Shown here: piece after piece, positions 1 to 9,100 of the stretch | How positions within the stretch are numbered: position 1 is the first letter of the stretch | How the letters are laid out: every line of letters starts with the position of its first letter | Assembly (NCBI RefSeq): GCF_014852685.1 | Contig: NZ_JACZDF010000001.1 | Coordinates: 62,001 to 126,000 of the forward strand | Direction: 5' to 3' | Length of the DNA: 64,000 nt | Origin: Flavimobilis rhizosphaerae | GTDB taxonomy: Bacteria; Actinomycetota; Actinomycetes; Actinomycetales; Cellulomonadaceae | Notes under the pieces: model-generated | Seen by the model: the letters and a program-made list of their open reading frames with translations, nothing else | Database searches by the model: none | Told to the model about the DNA's origin: nothing | Position numbers and translations under genes: made by a program

Positions 1-1848
1 TGGCTCGCTCTGTGCCTGACAGCGGTTCCGGCCGGCGACGTCGCGACGGTGCTCGCGGCCGCGCCAGCCATGCCGGCGGGTGACGGGCCCGCCGAGATGT
101 GGATCGCGTCGTTCTCCGACGTCACCGGAACGGTCGAGCGCAGCGTTCACCTCCGGGACGCGGTGCGTGCCGAACGCCGCGCGCGCCTGCACCTCGCGCT
201 CCTCTCACGCGTCTCGGACGTGCTGTCGGAACCCGACGCCGACGAGGCGCTCGCTCAGGTGAGCGCGCTGCTCGCACCGTCGCTCGTGCCGTGGGCCGGG
301 GCGTTCATCGTCGAGGGCGGCCTCCGGCTCGTCGGGCTCGACACGGGACGGGGCGACGGCCAACGGCCGGCGTCGGACCGGCGGCGGACGCTGCGACGTG
401 TCCCTCCGGGCGACCCGACGGGCGCGCACGAGATCGACCGGGTTCTCGGGGGTCTCCAGCCCGAGGCGATCCTCGACCTCACGCTCGTCCACCCGACCGA
501 GAGCGCGGCGGCGCTCGTCCAGGGGCAGCTCCTCGCCGCAGAACCGGGCCTTGCGCTCCTCTCGCCGCGCGTGCGCGTCGTCGCCATCCACGGGTCGCGT
601 TCCGTCCTCGCGCTGCTCGCCCACGCCGTCCACGAGTCCGATGGCACGCCGCGGCTCACCGAGGAGCTCGAGCAGGTGCTCGACGTCGTCGTCCGGCGCA
701 TCGGTCTCGCGCTCGACAACGCACGCCTCTACGCGCGCGAGCACGAGCTCGCCGAGACGATGCAGCGTTCACTCCTGCCGCAGCAGGTCGAGATCGACGG
801 CCTCGACCTGTGGACGTACTACGCGCCGTCCGTCGCGCACGCCCAGGTCGGCGGTGACTGGTACGACGTGCTCGAGGTCGCGCCGGGCGTCGCCGGCGTC
901 GTCGTCGGGGACGTCGTCGGGCACGACGTCGAGGCGGCCGCGCTCATGGGGCAGCTCCGCTCTGTCGTGCGGGCGTACGCGTTCGAGGGTGGTACGCCCG
1001 CGTCGGTGCTCGACCGCACCGACCAGCTCATGCGTGGCATGCGCGCCCCGCGCGGGGCGAGCGCGGTCTACGGCACGCTCATGCCGCGCGTCGGCACGCC
1101 TGGCTCATGGATCTTCGAGTACGCGCGCGCCGGGCACCTGCCTGCGGTGCTCGTGCGCGACGGCCAGGCGACGCAGCTCGCCCAGGGGTCGGGCGCGCTC
1201 ATCGGCTTCGGACGGCGCGCCCGCACGGGCGGCCGCGCCGTGCTCGTCCCCGGGGACACGCTCATCCTCTACACGGACGGGCTCATCGAACGACGCGAAC
1301 GCCCCCTGCGGGCAGGGCTCGAGGCGCTCCTCGCGGCAGCCGCCCGGACGCAGGCCGACGACGCCGCGGGCATCGGCGAGGAGCTGCTCGCCGCGCTCGC
1401 CGACTCCCCTGAGGACGACGTCGCCGTCGTCATCGCCCGTGTGCCGCGGGCGGGCGGCCCGGTGTCCGCAAGCTCGGCGGGACCGCGCTCCCGACGCTGG
1501 TCGATGCCGTCGGACCCGACGGCGATCGCACGGTCCCGTCATGCAGTCCTGCGGACCTGTGAGGCGTGGGGGATCGACAAGGTCGCGGACGCGGAGCTCG
1601 TCGTCTCCGAGCTCGTCGCGAACGCCGTCCTCCACGGGTGGGGGACCGTCGAGCTGCGGCTCTTCGATACGGGCGACGGCCTGCGCATCGAGGTCGAGGA
1701 CTCCAACCCGGCGCCGCCCGTCAAGCTCGACGGGCACGCGCACGGCGTCGGCGGCTACGGCGTGCAGATCGTCGACCGGCTCGCCGACTGGGGCTGGCGT
1801 GCGGCGAACGACGGCAAGATCGTGTGGGCGCGCCTGCGCGCTCGGTGA
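1..1848 (+). CDS. SpoIIE-type PP2C phosphatase with GAF and HATPase (anti-sigma kinase) domains, 5' end outside window
   Basis: The frame is open from base 1, so the true start lies upstream. Counting residues from base 1, the first ~40 look like the end of a PAS domain (SFSDVT), then a GAF-like region (~60-245), a PP2C/SpoIIE phosphatase domain (~250-475) with metal-binding acidic motifs GGDWYD (~residue 285) and GDVVGHD, and a C-terminal GHKL ATPase domain with ELVANAVLHG (~535) and GVGGYGVQIVDRLADWGW (~583). Families of this build act in partner-switching control of sigma factors: the kinase domain phosphorylates a STAS antagonist and the phosphatase domain reverses it. The convergent STAS gene 7 bp away is the natural partner. 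The input signal sensed by PAS/GAF is unknown. Confidence 0.9.
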   Translation, partial: WLALCLTAVPAGDVATVLAAAPAMPAGDGPAEMWIASFSDVTGTVERSVHLRDAVRAERRARLHLALLSRVSDVLSEPDADEALAQVSALLAPSLVPWAGAFIVEGGLRLVGLDTGRGDGQRPASDRRRTLRRVPPGDPTGAHEIDRVLGGLQPEAILDLTLVHPTESAAALVQGQLLAAEPGLALLSPRVRVVAIHGSRSVLALLAHAVHESDGTPRLTEELEQVLDVVVRRIGLALDNARLYAREHELAETMQRSLLPQQVEIDGLDLWTYYAPSVAHAQVGGDWYDVLEVAPGVAGVVVGDVVGHDVEAAALMGQLRSVVRAYAFEGGTPASVLDRTDQLMRGMRAPRGASAVYGTLMPRVGTPGSWIFEYARAGHLPAVLVRDGQATQLAQGSGALIGFGRRARTGGRAVLVPGDTLILYTDGLIERRERPLRAGLEALLAAAARTQADDAAGIGEELLAALADSPEDDVAVVIARVPRAGGPVSASSAGPRSRRWSMPSDPTAIARSRHAVLRTCEAWGIDKVADAELVVSELVANAVLHGWGTVELRLFDTGDGLRIEVEDSNPAPPVKLDGHAHGVGGYGVQIVDRLADWGWRAANDGKIVWARLRAR

Positions 1849-1855
1849 CCGTGGG

Positions 1856-2191
1856 TCAGGCTGACGCGTCGTCGCGCGCGCACGCGTGATCCGTGTCGAT
1901 GCGGAAGAGGTCGAGCGCCCCGCACACCTCGAGCACGAAGAGGTCTCGCTCGTCGCAGCCCCGCAGGACCGTGGCGCCACCCCGTCGACGTCCCGCGTCC
2001 GCGAGGGAGATGAGGAACGCGGCGCCTGTCGAGTCCATGAACGTCACGCCGCACATGTCGAGGACGAGCAGCTGGCGTCGCAGTCCGACGACGCGCGCCG
2101 TGATCTCGGGGAACTGGTCACGCTCGGCGAGGTCGAGGTCGCCGGTGATCGTCAACGTCGTCGTCGCGGGCGACGTGGCGATCTGGATCAT
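1856..2191 (-). CDS. STAS-domain anti-sigma factor antagonist
   Basis: The protein has 111 residues and is a single STAS domain with the usual core (TLTITGDLD near the N terminus) and the FMDSTG motif, whose Ser54 matches the serine phosphorylated in SpoIIAA/RsbV proteins. By family knowledge the unphosphorylated form binds an anti-sigma kinase and frees a sigma factor. It converges on the phosphatase/kinase gene, which ends 7 bp away, so the pair probably forms one switch. The ATG at 2191 starts the domain without excess sequence; the frame is open 47 codons further upstream, but that part is low-complexity and not STAS-like. No strong ribosome site is visible. Confidence 0.85.
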   Translation of the reverse strand: MIQIATSPATTTLTITGDLDLAERDQFPEITARVVGLRRQLLVLDMCGVTFMDSTGAAFLISLADAGRRRGGATVLRGCDERDLFVLEVCGALDLFRIDTDHACARDDASA

Positions 2192-2310
2192 CGGTGCCTG
2201 GCCTTCGTCGTCGTACGGGTGGTGGGACGTCCCGGAGGGACGTGCGACGAGCGTACCCACCGTGCGGGCGCGCTGCGACGTCGGCACGCCACGCCCCGCC
2301 GGGGGCGTGG

Positions 2311-2316
2311 CACGAT
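2311..2316 (+). promoter_or_regulatory. -10-like hexamer CACGAT, leaderless start of DUF3151 gene
   Basis: CACGAT ends 6 nt before the ATG at 2323, the spacing repeated before many starts in this window. No Shine-Dalgarno lies between. Confidence 0.4.
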
Positions 2317-2322
2317 GGCGCC

Positions 2323-2769
2323 ATGACCTCACCCAATGGCCCCCGCCCCGAGCGCCTCGACCTTGGCCGGATCGTCACGCACCTGCCGGCCGACGGGCCC
2401 GACGCGACCGTGCGCGCTCTGCTCGGCGACGGCATGCCCGTCCGCGAGGCCGCGCGCCGGGTGCCGTCGTCGTCCCTCGCGTGGGCGCTGCTCGCCGAGG
2501 CGAGCCTCGCCGCCGATGCGGTCGCGTCGTACGCCTACGCGCGCACCGGCTACCACCGTGGCCTCGACGCGCTGCGCCGCGCCGGCTGGCGCGGCGTCGG
2601 CGAGGTTCCGCTCACTCACGAGCCCAACGCAGGCTTCCTCCGGGCGCTCGCCGCGCTCGCCCGCGCGGCCCGCGCGATCGGAGAGGACGACGAGGCCGAA
2701 CGCTGTACGGCCTTCGTCCACGACTGCGGCGTCGACCCGGCCGCCCTCGACGCGCTCGCAGGAGCCTGA
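2323..2769 (+). CDS. DUF3151 family protein
   Basis: The 148-residue protein matches from memory the actinobacterial DUF3151 family, a conserved family of unknown function often found near purA, as here. Visible traits are an alanine-rich helical middle (SSLAWALLAEASL), the segment GYHRGLDALRRAGWRG and a C-terminal half holding two cysteines. There is no signal peptide or membrane segment, so it should be cytosolic. The ATG at 2323 gives the expected family length; an upstream open stretch to 2194 is antisense to the STAS promoter and was not used. Its function cannot be deduced from the sequence. Confidence 0.8.
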   Translation: MTSPNGPRPERLDLGRIVTHLPADGPDATVRALLGDGMPVREAARRVPSSSLAWALLAEASLAADAVASYAYARTGYHRGLDALRRAGWRGVGEVPLTHEPNAGFLRALAALARAARAIGEDDEAERCTAFVHDCGVDPAALDALAGA

Positions 2770-2809
2770 CACGATCCGACCGTCCCGGAGTCGCGCCGCG
2801 CGGGTCCGG

Positions 2810-2815
2810 TAGACT
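2810..2815 (+). promoter_or_regulatory. -10 element TAGACT for purA
   Basis: TAGACT lies about 90 bp before purA and implies a leader of roughly 85 nt. The same hexamer stands before purL (40077), and TAGGCT before purS. Confidence 0.45.
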
Positions 2816-2905
2816 CACGTGGGATCCCGGCCGCTGTCGCCGGCCCCCGGTGAGAGGCGCAGCCGCCCGGCCGTCACGAGGACAGCTTCGGAAGCGGTGA
2901 TCCAC

Positions 2906-4189
<1,284 letters not shown>

Positions 4190-4206
4190 GCCGAGCCCCG
4201 CACGTG

Positions 4207-4245
4207 AGGTCCGCCCCCGGTCGCAGCGCGACCGGGGGCGGACCT
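4207..4245 (+). terminator. Intrinsic-type terminator hairpin after purA
   Basis: A perfect 18-bp GC-rich stem with a 3-nt loop (AGC at 4225-4227) starts 18 nt after the purA stop. Only a weak T stretch follows, as is common in high-GC genomes. Confidence 0.8.
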
Positions 4246-4285
4246 GTCTGCGGGCTGTGACGCGCGCAGCGGTCCACACGTCCCG

Positions 4286-4336
4286 GACGCATTGACGGAG
4301 CCTCACCGTCGAACGGTGGGGCTCCGTCAATGCGTC
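4286..4336. repeat. Long palindrome with core word ATTGACGG between convergent purA and the LCP gene
   Basis: The outer 17 bp are perfectly inverted (starting GACGCATTGACGG) and the inner part continues with a GU-type mismatch to a short loop. It ends 13 bp beyond the LCP stop and may act as that gene's terminator. The core ATTGACGG recurs in the palindrome at 56257. Confidence 0.7.
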
Positions 4337-4348
4337 GGGGCGTCGGGG

Positions 4349-5503
4349 TCAGGCGTTGGCGCCCGCGGTCGCCTTCTCGGTCGACGTGTCCGTCGCGCCG
4401 TCCGTGGGCTCGTCGGTCGGCTTCGGCGCCGGCTCGTCGTGGATGATGCGCTGCCAGATCTCGTCGGCCTCGGGGAGCCACACGACGCGGTTCTTGTCGC
4501 GCGGGTCCGTGCCGAGCGGCAGCTCGGTGAAGACGATGTTCTCGCTCGGGGTGTCCTTGAGGGAGAACGCGAGGCCCGCGAGGGCCGACGTCGTGCCGAG
4601 GTCGGGGCTCGTGCTGATGGCCGCGAGGACCGACTTCACGACGCCGTAGAGCTTGGGGGAGTCGGTGACGAGGTTCTGCGAGAGGATCTGGTCGACCATT
4701 GCGTCGAGGAAGAACTGCTGACGCGTGATGCGCGTGAGGTCCGAGCGCTGCTCGAGGCCCATGCCCGTGCCCTTGCGGACGCGGAGGAACTCGATCGACG
4801 TGCGGCCGTCGAGCGTCTGCTTGCCCGCAGGAAGGTCGATGTTCGAGTACTTCTTGTCGCCGTGAATGGGCTCGGGCAGGTCGACCTCGACACCACCGAG
4901 TGCGTCGACAACATCAACGACGCCCGTCATCTTCAGCACGACGTGACTCGTGATGCGCACGCCCGTGAGCTGCTCGACGGCCTTGATGGTGCAAGCCGCG
5001 GCGGTCTCGAGGTTCTGTGCGCTGCCGCCCCCGAGCGCGAAGGCCGAGTTGAACATCGCATAGTCGCTCGCGTACGACGTGCCGCCGTCACCCGTCGTGC
5101 ACGCAGGCAGGGCGACCATCGAGTCGCGAGGGATCGAGACGACCTCGACGTTCTTCCGGTCGCCCGAGATGTGGACGAGCATCGTCGTGTCCGACGCCAT
5201 CGTGTCGGCCTTGCCAGCGATCGCCTCGTTCTCGGCGTCGCGCAGGTCGGTGCCCATGACGAGGATGTTGAGCTGCTTGCCCGCGTACGGGTCGCTCGGG
5301 TCCTCGACGATCGTCGGCCGGTCCGTCCCGAGCAGACCGTCGATGTTCTGGACGTTGAGGGACCGCTGCAGGTCGCTGTTGACCATCGCGGCGGCGGTCC
5401 CGCCGAAGGCGAGGATGCCGGCGAGGGTGAGACCGGTCGCCCGCAGGGCTCGGTGGTCGCGGCGAGGCTGGGCGTGGCGGATGAGGCGCGTAGTGGCGGG
5501 CAC
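4349..5503 (-). CDS. LytR-CpsA-Psr (LCP) family cell-wall glycopolymer ligase
   Basis: This 384-residue protein has a short cytoplasmic N terminus, one membrane segment (~24-45) and an extracellular LCP domain. LCP hallmarks are [26 protein letters not shown] (the arginine that contacts the pyrophosphate), [13 protein letters not shown] and [22 protein letters not shown] enzymes move teichoic-acid-like or arabinogalactan-type polymers from lipid carriers to peptidoglycan. The C-terminal ~30 residues are Thr/Pro/Glu-rich and look disordered. The GTG start at 5503 has a TAGATT hexamer 6 nt upstream, suggesting a leaderless mRNA. It converges on purA. Confidence 0.92.
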   Translation of the reverse strand: MPATTRLIRHAQPRRDHRALRATGLTLAGILAFGGTAAAMVNSDLQRSLNVQNIDGLLGTDRPTIVEDPSDPYAGKQLNILVMGTDLRDAENEAIAGKADTMASDTTMLVHISGDRKNVEVVSIPRDSMVALPACTTGDGGTSYASDYAMFNSAFALGGGSAQNLETAAACTIKAVEQLTGVRITSHVVLKMTGVVDVVDALGGVEVDLPEPIHGDKKYSNIDLPAGKQTLDGRTSIEFLRVRKGTGMGLEQRSDLTRITRQQFFLDAMVDQILSQNLVTDSPKLYGVVKSVLAAISTSPDLGTTSALAGLAFSLKDTPSENIVFTELPLGTDPRDKNRVVWLPEADEIWQRIIHDEPAPKPTDEPTDGATDTSTEKATAGANA

Positions 5504-5509
5504 GCGTCG

Positions 5510-5515
5510 AATCTA
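5510..5515 (-). promoter_or_regulatory. -10 element TAGATT, leaderless start of LCP gene
   Basis: On the minus strand TAGATT ends 6 nt before the GTG start, matching the TANNNT-N6/7-start pattern seen elsewhere in this window. Confidence 0.5.
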
Positions 5516-5627
5516 CTGGTCGCGCCGTCGCTGGTGGCGTGGAACGGCCGTCGGATCAGGTGAGAGTTCGTGAAGAACGCGTGCGAGCGGGGGATGGACG
5601 GCCCCGGCGCGCGCGCCGCCGCGCCCG

Positions 5628-5633
5628 TAGGAT
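5628..5633 (+). promoter_or_regulatory. -10 element TAGGAT, leaderless start of purD-purC
   Basis: TAGGAT ends 7 nt before the GTG at 5641, and there is no room for a ribosome-binding site. Confidence 0.5.
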
Positions 5634-5640
5634 TCCCCGC

Positions 5641-7884
5641 GTGAAGATCCTCGTCCTGGGAACAGGTGCCCGCGAGCACGCCATCGTCCACTCCCTCGCG
5701 TCGGAGGACGCGCACGAGCTGCACGCCGCGCCCGGCAACCCCGGCATCGGTGGGCTCGCGACGCTGCACGCGGTCGTCGCGACCGACGCCGACGCGGTCG
5801 TCGCGCTCGCGCGGTCGCTCGACGCGGAGCTCGTCGTCGTCGGTCCGGAGGCGCCGCTCGTCGCGGGCGTCGGTGACGCCCTGCGCGCCGCGGGCTTCCC
5901 GGTCTTCGGGCCGGACGCCGCTGCGGCGCAGCTCGAGGGTTCGAAGGCCTTCGCGAAGGAGGTCATGGCGGCCGCCGGCGTGCCGACGGCCCGTCCCGTC
6001 GTGTGCACGACGGTCGCAGAGCTCGAGGCGGGGCTCGACGAGCTCGGTGCGCCGTACGTCGTCAAGGACGACGGGCTCGCGGCGGGCAAGGGCGTCGTCG
6101 TGACGACGGACCGTGCGGAGGCGCTCGCGCACGGCACCGCGTGCCTCGAGGCGCGCGGCGCTGAGGGTCGTGTCGTCCTCGAGGAGTTCCTCGACGGCCC
6201 CGAGGTCTCGCTGTTCTGCGTGTCCGACGGGACGACCGTCGTGCCGCTGCAGCCCGCCCAGGACTTCAAGCGTGCGCACGACGACGATGCGGGCCCGAAC
6301 ACGGGCGGCATGGGCGCCTACTCGCCGCTGCCGTGGGCGCCCGCGGGCCTCGTCGACGAGGTTGTGCGGCACGTCGCGCAGCCGACGATCGACGAGATGG
6401 CGCGCCGCGGCACGCCGTTCGCCGGCATCCTCTACGTCGGTCTGGCTCTCACGTCGAAGGGGACGCGGGTTGTCGAGTTCAACGCGCGCTTCGGGGACCC
6501 GGAGACGCAGGTCGTGCTCGCGCGCCTGCGCACGCCGCTGTCGCGGGTGCTGCTCGCGTCCGCGACGGGCACGCTTGCGGAGCTCGGTGCGCTCGAGTGG
6601 TCCGAAGACGCCGCGGTGACCGTCGTCGTCGCGGCGCACGGGTACCCGGCGGACGTCCGCTCGGGCGACCCTGTGGACGGCATCGCTGACGCGGAGGCTG
6701 TGGACGGGGTGCACGTGCTCCATGCCGGGACGTCCGTCGCCGGTGGCGCGCTCGTCGCGTCGGGCGGGCGCGTCCTGTCCGTCGTCGGCGTCGGCAGCGA
6801 CGTTGCCGCGGCGCGCGACGCCGCGTACGCGGGCGTCGGCCGCATCACCCTGCCCGGCTCCCACCACCGCAGCGACATCGCGGCACGCGCCGCGGGGATC
6901 GGCGAGCCGATCACCGTGCCGGGCGCCGCCGTGCCGGCAAGCACCGCCCCGGCGGTGCCGGGCGGCGGCGCCGCACGCGACCTGCCGGGCTGGCGCCACG
7001 TGTACTCGGGCAAGGTGCGCGACCTCTATGAGCCCGTCGGTGAGCACCCGCTCGGCGACGTCGTGCTCGTCGTCGCGTCCGACCGCATCTCGGCGTACGA
7101 CTTCGTCCTCGAGAGCGAGATCCCCGGCAAGGGCGAGGTCCTCACGCAGCTGAGCCTGTGGTGGTTCGAGCAGCTCGCGGACGTCGTCGACAACCACGTC
7201 GTCTCCACCGAGGTCTCCGTGACACCGGGCGACGGTCTCGTGCCCGCCGAGGTCGCGGGGCGCGCGATGATCTGCCGCCGCCTCGAGATGTTCCCCGTCG
7301 AGTGCGTCGCGCGCGGCTACCTCACGGGCTCGGGGCTCCTCGAGTACCGGGCGTCGCGCACGGTGTGCGGGGTGCCGCTGCCCGACGGCCTCGAGGACGG
7401 TTCGCGCCTGCCGGAGCCGATCTTCACGCCCGCGACGAAGGCGGAGGTCGGCGAGCACGACGAGAACGTGTCGTTCGACGTCGTGGTCTCGCGGATCGGT
7501 GTCGAGAACGCGGCGCGGCTGCGTGCGCTCACCCTCGAGGTCTACTCGCGGGCCGCGGAGCTTGCGCGGGAGCGCGGGATCATCCTCGCGGACACGAAGC
7601 TCGAGTTCGGCGTCGACCCGGTGACGGGCGAGATCGTCCTCGGTGACGAGGTGCTCACGCCGGACTCGTCGCGGTTCTGGCCCGCGGACGAGTGGCAGCC
7701 GGGGCGCGCCCAGCCGAGCTTCGACAAGCAGCACGTCCGTGACTGGCTCGTCTCGCCGGCGTCGGGCTGGGACCGGGCGAGCGGGGAGGAGCCGCCGGCG
7801 CTCCCGGCGGAGGTCGTCGACGCGACCCGCGAACGCTACGAGGAGGCGTACGCCCGCCTCACGGGCACCCCTCTCGCGAGATAG
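5641..7884 (+). CDS. purD-purC: Fused phosphoribosylamine-glycine ligase (PurD) and SAICAR synthetase (PurC)
   Basis: This one 747-residue frame holds two complete purine enzymes. Residues 1-~418 are PurD (GAR synthetase: phosphoribosylamine + glycine + ATP), with [11 protein letters not shown] at the start, the ATP-grasp core ([28 protein letters not shown]), [10 protein letters not shown] and [13 protein letters not shown]. An Ala/Pro linker (~420-447) leads to PurC (448-747; CAIR + aspartate + ATP), with [33 protein letters not shown] and DTKLEFG. These steps are not consecutive, so channelling is not obvious. In many relatives purD and purC are separate neighbours; a lost stop between them would give this form. 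No frameshift is visible, and the GTG at 5641 begins the PurD fold directly. Confidence 0.96.
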   Translation: MKILVLGTGAREHAIVHSLASEDAHELHAAPGNPGIGGLATLHAVVATDADAVVALARSLDAELVVVGPEAPLVAGVGDALRAAGFPVFGPDAAAAQLEGSKAFAKEVMAAAGVPTARPVVCTTVAELEAGLDELGAPYVVKDDGLAAGKGVVVTTDRAEALAHGTACLEARGAEGRVVLEEFLDGPEVSLFCVSDGTTVVPLQPAQDFKRAHDDDAGPNTGGMGAYSPLPWAPAGLVDEVVRHVAQPTIDEMARRGTPFAGILYVGLALTSKGTRVVEFNARFGDPETQVVLARLRTPLSRVLLASATGTLAELGALEWSEDAAVTVVVAAHGYPADVRSGDPVDGIADAEAVDGVHVLHAGTSVAGGALVASGGRVLSVVGVGSDVAAARDAAYAGVGRITLPGSHHRSDIAARAAGIGEPITVPGAAVPASTAPAVPGGGAARDLPGWRHVYSGKVRDLYEPVGEHPLGDVVLVVASDRISAYDFVLESEIPGKGEVLTQLSLWWFEQLADVVDNHVVSTEVSVTPGDGLVPAEVAGRAMICRRLEMFPVECVARGYLTGSGLLEYRASRTVCGVPLPDGLEDGSRLPEPIFTPATKAEVGEHDENVSFDVVVSRIGVENAARLRALTLEVYSRAAELARERGIILADTKLEFGVDPVTGEIVLGDEVLTPDSSRFWPADEWQPGRAQPSFDKQHVRDWLVSPASGWDRASGEEPPALPAEVVDATRERYEEAYARLTGTPLAR

Positions 7885-7949
7885 GGGTGCGTGCTCGGGG
7901 TAGGGGTCGGTGGACCCCTACCCCCGGGGGCCTCGCACGCGGAAGCGGG

Positions 7950-7981
7950 TTGTGCGGATACGTCGTCGCGCGATATATATC
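7950..7981 (+). promoter_or_regulatory. Promoter with GATATATATC palindrome before padR
   Basis: TTGTGC (7950-7955), an 18-bp spacer and TATATA (7974-7979) form a plausible promoter whose -10 lies in the perfect palindrome GATATATATC (7972-7981). The ATG follows 6 nt after the hexamer. ATAT palindromes are typical PadR operators, so autorepression is likely. Confidence 0.6.
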
Positions 7982-7985
7982 TGTC

Positions 7986-8345
7986 ATGACTTCGTTTCGC
8001 ATGACGCAGCAGGCGTACCTGCTCCTCCTCGCGCTCGCCGACGGGCGGCAGCACGGGTACGGCCTCGCGGGCCGCGTGCGTGAGATCTCCGACGGCGACG
8101 TCTCCCTCGGCGCCGGCACGCTCTACGGCAACCTCGAACGGCTCCTCGGTGCAGGGCTCGTCGCCGACGACGGCGAGGAGATCGCCGACGGCCGCGCCCG
8201 CCGCTACTACCGGCTCACCGACGACGGCCTCCGCGCGGCGCGCGCCGAGACCCTCCGTCTCGCGGAGCTTGCGGCGCGCGGCCGGGCCGCGCTCGGAGCC
8301 CTCGGTGCGCCCGGCCCCGACGGGGTCGTGGGCGGTGTCGCATGA
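7986..8345 (+). CDS. PadR-family transcriptional regulator
   Basis: The 119-residue protein has a winged-helix PadR N-terminal domain: MTQQAYLLLLALADG, HGYGLAGRVRE, LGAGTLYGNLERLL and the wing RRYYRLTDDG. A short helical C-terminal tail would serve dimerisation. PadR proteins repress neighbouring membrane or transport genes and release DNA on ligand binding. The start at 7986 is supported by the promoter hexamer 6 nt upstream and the fit to the family N terminus. The stop overlaps the next gene by ATGA, so the two are surely co-translated; the same arrangement occurs with the PadR at 27600. Confidence 0.9.
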   Translation: MTSFRMTQQAYLLLLALADGRQHGYGLAGRVREISDGDVSLGAGTLYGNLERLLGAGLVADDGEEIADGRARRYYRLTDDGLRAARAETLRLAELAARGRAALGALGAPGPDGVVGGVA

Positions 8346-8962
8346 CGGGGATGGTGCGGCCCGGGGCGGGTGGCGCGGCGGAGCGGGTGTCGTCGTCGGG
8401 CGCTGCGGCGTCGGGCCGTACGTCGTCGTCGGCCGACGCGTTCGAGCGTTCCGTGCGCCGCTGGATGAACGCGTACCCGCGCCGGTGGCGCGTGACGTTC
8501 GGTGACGACCTCGTCGCGACGGCCCTCGAGCTCGCCGAGCCCGGGCGGCGTCGGCTCGGCCTGCGCGAGGGCCTTGCGCTCGCGCGCGGCGGGTGGGCGC
8601 TGCGGCGTCGGGAGCGGCCTCCGCTGCGGGTGCGGATGCTCACCGGGTTCGGGTGGCGCGTCTCGGCGCGGGACCGGGCTGCGCATCGCGCATGGATCGT
8701 CGACGTTGCGCTCAGTCCCTGGCTGCGCCTGCCGGCGCAGCTGGCCTTCTTCGTGCCGCTCGCGCTCATGCAGCTGTACGCCTGGTGGCAGGGCGGGTTG
8801 GTCATCACCCTCGTGGCGGCGTGCGTCGTGCCCGTGGGGCTGCTCGGGCCGTGCCTCGTCCCCGCATGGGGTCGTCGGGTGAGCCGGGCGACGTGGCGGA
8901 CACTCTTCCCTGACGAGCCGGTCCCGCCCCTGCTCGAGCGCCCAGCCCGTCCCCCGAGATAG
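8342..8962 (+). CDS. PadR-associated membrane protein of unknown function
   Basis: The protein has 206 residues. A Ser/Ala-rich disordered start is followed by a basic cytosolic region with RRWMNAYPRRWRVTFGDDL (~39-57), a motif style common in proteins encoded next to PadR regulators, and two hydrophobic segments (~130-150 and ~155-178) ending in a short basic/proline tail. It overlaps padR by 4 nt. Its stop codon TAG (8960-8962) lies inside the first word of the palindrome at 8955, so its last residues are encoded by that repeat. I do not recognise a biochemical function. Confidence 0.75.
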   Translation: MTGMVRPGAGGAAERVSSSGAAASGRTSSSADAFERSVRRWMNAYPRRWRVTFGDDLVATALELAEPGRRRLGLREGLALARGGWALRRRERPPLRVRMLTGFGWRVSARDRAAHRAWIVDVALSPWLRLPAQLAFFVPLALMQLYAWWQGGLVITLVAACVVPVGLLGPCLVPAWGRRVSRATWRTLFPDEPVPPLLERPARPPR

Positions 8963-9021
8963 CGTTCCTGCGTCGAGATAGCGCGCGTCACGCGCTAACT
9001 CGACGCAGGAACGCTATCTCG
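8955..9021. repeat. Four-word palindrome, word CGAGATAGCG, 19-bp step
   Basis: The word CGAGATAGCG stands at 8955 and 8974; inverted copies CGCTAACTCG and CGCTATCTCG stand at 8993 and 9012. The step is 19 bp in both arms, and the outer 20+ bp pair perfectly. It overlaps the stop codon of the preceding gene and has no nuclease-fold gene beside it. Confidence 0.9.
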
Positions 9022-9067
9022 CGGACAGGGGGGGAGGCAGGGTGTGAGCGGGGTCACCTTTCAGTGT

Positions 9068-9100
9068 TGAGGTTAGGCATGCCATAGTTAGGCATGCCTA
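9068..9100 (+). promoter_or_regulatory. DtxR/IdeR-like iron box pair at the siderophore operon start
   Basis: Positions 9068-9086 match the 19-bp DtxR/IdeR consensus (TTAGGTTAGSCTAACCTWA) at 13 positions by hand count. A second copy of TTAGGCATGCC at 9088-9098 contains the perfect palindrome TAGGCATGCCTA (9089-9100), which covers the ATG at 9094. Iron-loaded repressor would block both promoter and start. Confidence 0.65.

Noticed and set aside
4207-4245. Hairpin considered as a member of the word-palindrome family
   Set aside because: A single perfect GC stem with short loop next to one gene end, no repeated word and no 19-20 bp step. The same applies to 18514, 18578, 29171 and 35891, so they are annotated as terminators.
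4933-7734. Long minus-strand frame of 933 codons opposite purD-purC
   Set aside because: It is a mirror of the codon bias of the plus-strand gene, highly Arg/Asp/Glu-rich, with no family motif and no start signal; its last part merely overlaps the LCP gene in another frame.
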